This document shows, one piece after another, positions 16,818-22,666 of a DNA stretch of 25,680 nt. The notes under the pieces are model-generated. The model was not told the DNA's origin. It saw only the letters and a list, made by a program, of their open reading frames with translations, and did not search any database. How positions within the stretch are numbered: position 1 is the stretch's first letter; each line of letters starts with the position of its first letter. The stretch is from Deltaproteobacteria bacterium RBG_16_54_18 (lineage in GTDB: Bacteria > Desulfobacterota > B13-G15 > RBG-16-54-18): assembly GCA_001797935.1 (NCBI GenBank), contig MGQT01000045.1, forward strand, positions 2,675-28,354, given 5' to 3'. Both the position numbers and the translations under genes were made by a program.

Positions 16818-17158
16818 AGCTTTCAGAGATTATAAAGGAACTCGCCTTGACTATCCAATCGGCTGCCGGGAGACTCGACAGAGAGGTCACGGGGGGGTAC
16901 GCGAGCGATTTGCTCAGCGATGTTATGGCTCATAGCAAGGAGGGGGATATCTGGGTGACCATCCAAGGTCACCCCAACGTCGTGGCAATAGCGACGTTGC
17001 GCGATTTGGCAGGGATCATCCTTGCCAATGGCCGACAGCCGGATGCGGAGACCGTACAGCGGGCCGAGGAGGAAGGCGTTCCCATCTTGTGTACCCTCCT
17101 GCCGACCTTCGATGTCGTCGGCAGACTCCATCGCCTCGGTATCCATGGCAAGGATTGA
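16814..17158 (+). CDS. DRTGG-domain protein
   Basis: This 114-residue soluble protein has the sequence DREVTGGYASDLLSDV at 22-37, a close variant of the DRTGG signature. It is followed by the beta/alpha pattern of the domain (WVTIQGHPNVVAIATL and GVPILCT). The domain also occurs in phosphotransacetylase regulatory regions and is presumed to bind a small ligand, but its function is unproven. The start ATG overlaps the stop of the preceding iron-sulfur gene (ATGA); longer in-frame versions would lie inside that gene. It is a paralogue of the product at 14658. Confidence 0.85.
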   Translation: MKLSEIIKELALTIQSAAGRLDREVTGGYASDLLSDVMAHSKEGDIWVTIQGHPNVVAIATLRDLAGIILANGRQPDAETVQRAEEEGVPILCTLLPTFDVVGRLHRLGIHGKD

Positions 17159-17160
17159 CG

Positions 17161-17883
17161 GTGAGGGTCTATGCCGCAGAACTCCATTGCCACACCTGCC
17201 TTTCTCCCTGTGCGGACGTAGAGATGTCGCCGGGCAACATCGTGCGCACGGCGGTCGAGGCAGCGCTGGATATCATCGCTGTTACCGATCACAATTCCGG
17301 CAAGAATGCCCGGTCGGTCATTGAGGCGGCCGCCGGCCTCCCGCTCACTGTCATCCCGGGGATGGAGGTTCAGAGCAGGGAGGAGGTCCACCTCATCTCC
17401 CTCTTTAGAAGTGTGGAGGCCCTTGAGGAGTGGGATGCCTCCATTTACCCATATCTCCCCGATGTCAAGAACGACCCGGCGATTTTCGGCTATCAAGTGA
17501 TCGTTGATAAGGAGGGGCAGGTGCTGCGTTTTGAGGAGCGATTGTTGATCAACTCCCTCGACCTCTCCCTGGAGGAGGTCGTAAAGGGTATCAGAGATCG
17601 AGGAGGGATCTGTATCCCCGCCCATGTGGACAGGGAGGCCTTCAGCATCATCCATCAGTTGGGGTATATCCCGAAGGACCTTCCCATAGCCGCCGTGGAG
17701 GTTACCGGAGGTCACAAGGTCGAGATGCCGGAGGGTTATGAGGTCGTGACGGCTTCTGACGCCCATGTGCTGCGTGATATCGGAATGAGGAAGACCATGT
17801 TTCTGCTGGAGGCCGCTACGTTTGAGGAGATCCACCAGGGTCTTCGGAGGCAGGGAGGACGCCGGGTGCAGGGGCTCGCGTAG
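17161..17883 (+). CDS. PHP-domain metal-dependent phosphoesterase-like protein
   Basis: This 240-residue protein is a PHP-fold metal-dependent hydrolase. Candidate metal ligands are all in place: H9 and H11 (LHCHT), D43-H44 (VTDHNSG), E69 (GMEV), H77, H155 (PAHVDRE) and D200/H202 (SDAHVL). Its substrate is unknown; family members hydrolyse phosphoesters such as nucleotides or signalling molecules. The frame is open from 17089, inside the previous gene. GTG 17161 is chosen because it starts just before the HxH motif and has AAGGA about seven bases upstream. Extra cysteines near the metal site (CHTCLSPC) are notable. PHP proteins recur in hydrogenase-linked regulatory clusters, so a role in signal turnover is a reasonable guess. 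Confidence 0.87.
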   Translation: MRVYAAELHCHTCLSPCADVEMSPGNIVRTAVEAALDIIAVTDHNSGKNARSVIEAAAGLPLTVIPGMEVQSREEVHLISLFRSVEALEEWDASIYPYLPDVKNDPAIFGYQVIVDKEGQVLRFEERLLINSLDLSLEEVVKGIRDRGGICIPAHVDREAFSIIHQLGYIPKDLPIAAVEVTGGHKVEMPEGYEVVTASDAHVLRDIGMRKTMFLLEAATFEEIHQGLRRQGGRRVQGLA

Positions 17884-17889
17884 TTTTTT

Positions 17890-18441
17890 ATGCAGGACCT
17901 CTCGTTGCACATACTGGACATTGTGGAGAACTCCATCGCCTCAAAGGCCTCGCAGGTGGCGATACGTATTACGGAGGATCCGGAGGAGGATCAGATGATC
18001 CTGGAGATTGAGGATGATGGGGTGGGAATTCCCCCCGAACTCGTGGAGCGGGTAGTCGACCCTTTTTTTACCACCCGCACGACCCGCAAGGTCGGCCTTG
18101 GTCTATCCCTCCTCCAGCAGGCAGCCCGGTTGTGCGAGGGGGACCTTCACGTTCGATCCACGCAGGGGGAGGGGACGCTGGTGAGGGCGAGCTTCCGCTA
18201 TCACCATATCGATCGCAAACCCTTGGGGGATATCCCCAGCACCCTCGTGGCCCTCATCGTAGGAAATCCCTCCGTAGACTTGCAATACGTGCACTGCAAG
18301 GCAGGCAAGACATTTTGTGTAGATACCGCGCAGTTCAAGCGGGAGTTGGAAGGTATCCCGATAGATCATCCCCAGGCGATCCGGCTTATCAGGGAGGAGA
18401 CGAGAAGGGGGTTAGAGGAGCTGGGGTACCTTTTTGCATAG
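17890..18441 (+). CDS. Stand-alone histidine-kinase-type ATPase domain protein
   Basis: This 183-residue protein has a GHKL ATPase domain with N box VENSIAS (E13, N14), G1 box EDDGVGI (41-47), F box DPFFTTR (57-63) and G2 box GLGLSLL (69-75). It thus matches the catalytic domain of sensor kinases but has no dimerisation/phospho-His domain, sensor domain or membrane segment. A C-terminal extension of about 70 residues (from about 113) with cysteines in HCKAG and TFCVD is unassigned. It lies six bases after the PHP gene and closes the tightly packed regulatory operon. It may act on a partner encoded elsewhere, or need one of the neighbouring proteins as substrate. Confidence 0.85.
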   Translation: MQDLSLHILDIVENSIASKASQVAIRITEDPEEDQMILEIEDDGVGIPPELVERVVDPFFTTRTTRKVGLGLSLLQQAARLCEGDLHVRSTQGEGTLVRASFRYHHIDRKPLGDIPSTLVALIVGNPSVDLQYVHCKAGKTFCVDTAQFKRELEGIPIDHPQAIRLIREETRRGLEELGYLFA

Positions 18442-18488
18442 CGTCCGTGGTGCGACGGGCAATGGTGTCATCGTCCAGTTTTTATATC

Positions 18489-18517
18489 TTGATTTTGTTC
18501 TCCTAATGGGATATAGG
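18489..18517 (+). promoter_or_regulatory. Candidate promoter in the 218-bp gap before the formate dehydrogenase genes
   Basis: The gap 18442-18659 holds TTGATT (18489-18494), 17 bases, then TATAGG (18512-18517), a plausible sigma-70-like pair with four of six matches in each box. Downstream are an A/G-rich stretch (about 18530-18575) and a leader of over 100 bases ending in AGGAGGAAG before the nuoE start. No sigma-54 (-24/-12) motif was recognised. It suggests that the catalytic genes can be transcribed apart from the regulatory genes upstream. Confidence 0.4.
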
Positions 18518-18659
18518 GTATTTTTTTTGCGAGGAGTTATAAGCGAAAAAGAAAGGGAGAAAAGGAGCGAGGGCTGCATCATGTGTCGTTCTCCGCGGTA
18601 TCCTCGCCACCTCTGCTCAGTAGATTTCTAGCAGCACAATACATAGTAGGAGGAAGACA

Positions 18660-19166
18660 ATGGGTGTTCACCAGGTAACGGCCTCGGATGAACTGCTCAA
18701 GGAGTTTTCCGAGGAACAGCTCCAGCAGGTGGATGCGATCATAGAAAGATATCAGGGGAAACCCGGTTCGCTCATCCCTGTTTTGGCGGAGGTCCAGGGT
18801 ATATTGGGATATCTCCCCCACGAGGTTCAGAGGCGCATTGCCCAGGGGCTCAACCTCCCCCACAGTCGGGTCTTCGGTGTGGTGACCTTTTATTCCTTTT
18901 TCACCATGGTTCCTCGCGGGAGGCACACCATCCGCGTTTGTCTGGGAACTGCCTGTTACGTGCGGGGGGGGAAGAAGAATCTTGACCGCTTGGTACAGGA
19001 TCTGGGCATTGAGGCCGGTGACACCACCCCAGATCGCAGGTTTTCCCTTGAGACCATCCGCTGTTTGGGGGCCTGCGGCCTCGCCCCCGTGATCGTCGTG
19101 GACGAGGATACCCACAAGCAGGTAAAGGAGCGTAAGGTGCGCGAGATACTGCAACGATATGAGTAG
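18660..19166 (+). CDS. nuoE: NuoE/HndA-family [2Fe-2S] subunit of the formate dehydrogenase complex
   Basis: This 168-residue thioredoxin-fold protein has the four [2Fe-2S] ligands of the 24-kDa complex I subunit family: C94 and C99 in CLGTACYV, then C135 and C139 in CLGACG. A helical N-terminus (about 1-75) is typical. In NAD-linked hydrogenases and formate dehydrogenases this subunit docks on the FMN domain of the NuoF/HndC partner, which is encoded two genes downstream. The nuo operon in this window has no nuoE of its own. AGGAGGAAG sits just upstream of the ATG. Confidence 0.95.
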   Translation: MGVHQVTASDELLKEFSEEQLQQVDAIIERYQGKPGSLIPVLAEVQGILGYLPHEVQRRIAQGLNLPHSRVFGVVTFYSFFTMVPRGRHTIRVCLGTACYVRGGKKNLDRLVQDLGIEAGDTTPDRRFSLETIRCLGACGLAPVIVVDEDTHKQVKERKVREILQRYE

Positions 19167-19195
19167 CCGGTGGCTGTGCGTACGAGGAGGGAGCA

Positions 19196-19570
19196 ATGAC
19201 GAAGATCAAAGTTGAAGATCTCAAGAGGATAAAAGAAGAGGTGCAGAAGGCAACCTCCCTGCGGGAGGGGGGGAAGCGGGTGAAGACTACCGTCCACATG
19301 GGGACCTGCGGGATCGCCTCAGGGGCCCGGAAGGTCCTCAATTCCCTGGTCAGCGCCATCGAGGAGGAGGGGGTTCAGGATGTCATGGTGACCACCTCGG
19401 GGTGTATCGGGATCTGCAGCAAGGAGCCCCTCGTGACGGTAGAGGTGTTGGGGGAAGATCCCATTACCTATCAGTCGATGGATGAAAACAAGATGCGGCA
19501 GGTCTTTAGGCGGCATATCATCGGCGGCGAGGTGCAGCGACAGTTCGCCCTGGCCAAAGGGCTGGAATAG
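19196..19570 (+). CDS. HndB-like thioredoxin-fold [2Fe-2S]-type protein
   Basis: This 124-residue protein resembles HndB, a small thioredoxin-like iron-sulfur subunit of NADP-reducing hydrogenases. Visible motifs are HMGTCGIASGA (C38) and TSGCIGICS (C70, C74). Only three cysteines exist in the whole protein, so a conventional four-Cys [2Fe-2S] site is incomplete; the preceding His or an altered site could substitute. The helical N-terminus (about 1-30) is highly charged. It lies 29 bases after nuoE and 27 before the NuoF fusion, in the usual hndA-hndB-hndC order, so it is almost certainly part of the same complex. Confidence 0.88.
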   Translation: MTKIKVEDLKRIKEEVQKATSLREGGKRVKTTVHMGTCGIASGARKVLNSLVSAIEEEGVQDVMVTTSGCIGICSKEPLVTVEVLGEDPITYQSMDENKMRQVFRRHIIGGEVQRQFALAKGLE

Positions 19571-19597
19571 GATGGAGCAGAGGGAGGAACGGATGGC

Positions 19598-22500
19598 ATG
19601 AAGATATTTCGCTCTCATATCTTGGTGTGCGGCGGCACCGGGTGTCACTCCTCAGGGAGCGCGGAGGTACGGAAGGCCTTTGCCTTTGAGGTGGAGCGGC
19701 GGGGGATGAAAGATGAGGTCCAGATCGTGGAGACGGGGTGCAACGGCTTTTGCGCCCAAGGGCCTATCGTGGTGACCTACCCCGAGGGGATCATCTATAT
19801 GCAGGTCGCCCCCGAGGATGCCGCCGAGGTCGTCGAGGAACACATCCTCAAGGGGAGGGTGGTTGAGCGCCTCTTGTACCGGGAGCCCATCACCGAAGAG
19901 ATCATCCCCTACATGAACGACATACCCTTCTTCGGTCTCCAGGAGCTGCGGGTGTTGCGCAACCGGGGGCTGATCGATGCGGAGCGGATCGATGAGTATA
20001 TCGCACGAGAAGGATACGCCGGGGCTGCCAAGGCCCTCCTCGAGATGACCCCTGAGGGGATCATCGAGGAGGTGAAAAAGTCGGGCCTGCGGGGAAGGGG
20101 GGGCGGCGGATTCCCGACCGGGCTCAAGTGGCAGTTTGCCATGAGATCGGGGGGAGAGGTGAAATATGTCCTGTGCAACGCCGATGAAGGGGATCCCGGG
20201 GCCTTTATGGATCGGAGCGTGCTCGAGGCAGACCCCCATGCGGTGCTCGAAGGGATGATCATTGCGGCCAAGGCCATCGGGTCCCACCAGGGGTACATCT
20301 ACTGTCGCGCCGAGTACCCCCTGGCGGTCCACCGGCTGAACATCGCCATCAACCAGGCGCGGGGTTATGGCCTGCTCGGCGATGACATCCTCGGTTCCGG
20401 TTTCTCCTTCGATCTGGATGTCTATCAGGGGGCAGGGGCCTTTGTCTGCGGCGAAGAGACGGCGTTGATGGCCTCTATTGAAGGCAGGCGCGGTATGCCG
20501 CGTCCACGTCCACCGTTTCCGGCCCAGCAAGGTCTCTGGCAAAAGCCGACCATACTCAATAATGTGGAGACCTTTGCCAATATCCCCCAGATCGTAACCA
20601 GGGGTGGGGAGTGGTATGCCGGCATCGGGACCGAGGGGAGCAAGGGTACCAAGGTCTTCGCCCTTACCGGAGACGTCAACAACATCGGGCTGGTGGAGGT
20701 CCCCATGGGGACAGCCATCGGCACCATCATTTTCGATATCGGCGGCGGCATCCCGAAAGGGAAGCGGTTCAAGGCCGCCCAGCTCGGGGGACCGTCAGGG
20801 GGGTGCATCCCGGTACAGCACCTCAATACCCCCACCGATTACGAGGCCATCGCCCGGGTCGGGGCCATCATGGGGTCCGGCGGCCTCATCTGCATGGATG
20901 AGGATGCCTGCATGGTGGACGTGGCCCGCTTCTTTATGGACTTCTGCCAGGATGAGTCCTGCGGGAAGTGCATCCCCTGCCGGGTGGGGACGAAGCGAAT
21001 GCTCGATATCCTCACCGCCATCTGCGAGGGGCGTGGTAAGGAGGGAGATATCGAGCTTCTGGAAGAACTGGCAGCCATTATCAAGGACTCGGCCCTGTGC
21101 GGCTTGGGGCAGACCGCGCCGAACCCGGTGCTCTCCACTATTCGCTATTTTCGGCACGAGTATGAGGCCCACATCAGGGAGAAACGATGTCCTGCCTCGG
21201 TCTGCTCGGCCCTGTTTAAATCCCCCTGTCAGAATACCTGCCCCGTGGGGATGGACGCACCTGCCTACATCGCCCTGATCAGGGCGAACCGCCTTGATGA
21301 CGCTTATCGGGTCTTGCTCAAGACCAACCCCTTCCCCAGCATCTGCGGGAGGGTGTGCGACCACCAGTGCCAGAGCAAGTGCCGCCGGGGGCAGCTGGAT
21401 GAACCGATAGCCATCAAGCACCTCAAGCGGTATATCACCGACAACGCCTCGCGACCTACGGTCGCCTCGGTCGCCGTGACCAGAAAAGAGCGGATCGCGG
21501 TCGTCGGAGGAGGGCCGGCAGGCCTCACCGCAGCCCGGGAGCTCGCCCGGAGGGGATACGGCGTGACCGTATTTGAGGAGCTCCCCCACCTCGGGGGGAT
21601 GCTGAGATACGGGATACCCGAATATCGGCTTCCCCGAGGAGTCCTGGAGCGGGAGATCGACGATATCCGAAACCTCGGGGTTCAGTTCAGGACCAACACG
21701 CGGGTGGGCAAGGCAATCCCCTTTGAGGCGCTGCGCAAAGAGTACGACGTGCTCTACCTGGCAATCGGCGCCCACCAGAGCCAACGCCTGGGGATCCCCG
21801 GTGAGGAACTCACGGGGGTGTACGGCGGGGTGGAGTTCCTGCGTCAGGTCAATCTCGGCAACGGGGTCGAGGTGGGAAGCAGGGTGGCGGTGGTCGGCGG
21901 CGGCAACTCCGCCATTGATGCCGCGCGGTCGGCCCTGCGCAAGGGCGCTCAAGAGGTAATGATCCTCTATCGGAGGCAGCGGCACGATATGCCTGCCCAG
22001 GCCGATGAAGTGGCAGCTGCCGAACACGAGGGGATCAAGATACACCTCCTCGTGGCGCCGCTCGAGGTCATCGGCGTCAAGGACAAGGTCGTCGGTATCC
22101 GGTGCCAGCGCATGCGGCTGGGGGCATTCGATGCGAGCGGCAGGAGACGCCCTGAGCCCATTGAGGGCTCGGAGTTTGTGCTCGATGTGGATATGGTCAT
22201 CGCTGCCATCGGGCAGGTACCGGATTGCTCCTTCCTTCCGAAAGACATTCCCGTCACGAAAGGGAACACCATCGAGGTATCAAATGGGGATGGTGCTCAG
22301 ACACCTGCCAAGGGGGTATTTGCCGGTGGTGATGCAGTCACCGGCCCGGCCACGGTGATTAAGGCCATCGCCGCCGGGATGGAGGCTGCCCGCGAGATCG
22401 ACGCCGCCATTCGAGAGCACCACGGCGAACCTCCCTTTCGGGGATCTGAGGAGGAGTGGATTGATATCCCGCAGGTGGCCGACGAGGAAGTCCAGGAGCA

Positions 22501-22636
22501 ACCCCAGACGCTGATGCCGGAACTGGAGGGGGGAGAACGAAGAGGCTCCTTTGCAGAGGTGGAGCTTGGTTATACGGCGGATGAGGCCCGGCAGGAGTCT
22601 TGCCGTTGTCTTCGCTGTGACATGGAGCTTTCGTAG
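19598..22636 (+). CDS. nuoF: NuoF/HndC flavoprotein fused to a GltD/NfnL-like NAD(P)H:FAD oxidoreductase
   Basis: The 1012-residue protein combines two nicotinamide-handling modules. Residues 1-95 are a thioredoxin-like [2Fe-2S] domain (C11, C16, C48, C52). About 140-350 is the NADH/FMN domain (GRGGGGFPTG at 166-175, NADEGDPGAF, CGEETALMASIEG). An SLBB domain follows, then the N3-type [4Fe-4S] site (C455, C458, C461, C501). HndC/HydB proteins usually end in a two-cluster ferredoxin; here residues from about 530 are instead a GltD-like module. That module has an iron-sulfur part (C531, C536, C544, C548 and later Cys), an FAD motif GGGPAG at 637-642, a nucleotide motif GGGNSA at 767-772 followed by LYRRQRHDMP, and AGGDAVTG. 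The pairing implies two flavins and two NAD(P)H sites on one chain, suited to electron confurcation, bifurcation or transhydrogenation with formate. The mechanism is inferred. Confidence 0.94.
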   Translation: MKIFRSHILVCGGTGCHSSGSAEVRKAFAFEVERRGMKDEVQIVETGCNGFCAQGPIVVTYPEGIIYMQVAPEDAAEVVEEHILKGRVVERLLYREPITEEIIPYMNDIPFFGLQELRVLRNRGLIDAERIDEYIAREGYAGAAKALLEMTPEGIIEEVKKSGLRGRGGGGFPTGLKWQFAMRSGGEVKYVLCNADEGDPGAFMDRSVLEADPHAVLEGMIIAAKAIGSHQGYIYCRAEYPLAVHRLNIAINQARGYGLLGDDILGSGFSFDLDVYQGAGAFVCGEETALMASIEGRRGMPRPRPPFPAQQGLWQKPTILNNVETFANIPQIVTRGGEWYAGIGTEGSKGTKVFALTGDVNNIGLVEVPMGTAIGTIIFDIGGGIPKGKRFKAAQLGGPSGGCIPVQHLNTPTDYEAIARVGAIMGSGGLICMDEDACMVDVARFFMDFCQDESCGKCIPCRVGTKRMLDILTAICEGRGKEGDIELLEELAAIIKDSALCGLGQTAPNPVLSTIRYFRHEYEAHIREKRCPASVCSALFKSPCQNTCPVGMDAPAYIALIRANRLDDAYRVLLKTNPFPSICGRVCDHQCQSKCRRGQLDEPIAIKHLKRYITDNASRPTVASVAVTRKERIAVVGGGPAGLTAARELARRGYGVTVFEELPHLGGMLRYGIPEYRLPRGVLEREIDDIRNLGVQFRTNTRVGKAIPFEALRKEYDVLYLAIGAHQSQRLGIPGEELTGVYGGVEFLRQVNLGNGVEVGSRVAVVGGGNSAIDAARSALRKGAQEVMILYRRQRHDMPAQADEVAAAEHEGIKIHLLVAPLEVIGVKDKVVGIRCQRMRLGAFDASGRRRPEPIEGSEFVLDVDMVIAAIGQVPDCSFLPKDIPVTKGNTIEVSNGDGAQTPAKGVFAGGDAVTGPATVIKAIAAGMEAAREIDAAIREHHGEPPFRGSEEEWIDIPQVADEEVQEQPQTLMPELEGGERRGSFAEVELGYTADEARQESCRCLRCDMELS

Positions 22637-22666
22637 CATTATGCTGCCTTATGTGAGGAGGTTGAG

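Noticed and set aside
18443..18460. Hairpin GTCCGT/ACGGGC as a rho-independent terminator after the regulatory operon
   Set aside because: The stem is short with a G-U pair, and the nearest T-run begins about 18 bases later, too far for a standard terminator.
18434..18631. Small plus-strand ORF in the gap before nuoE (65 codons)
   Set aside because: There is no recognisable motif or ribosome-binding site, it overlaps the previous gene's end, and its composition looks like untranslated leader.
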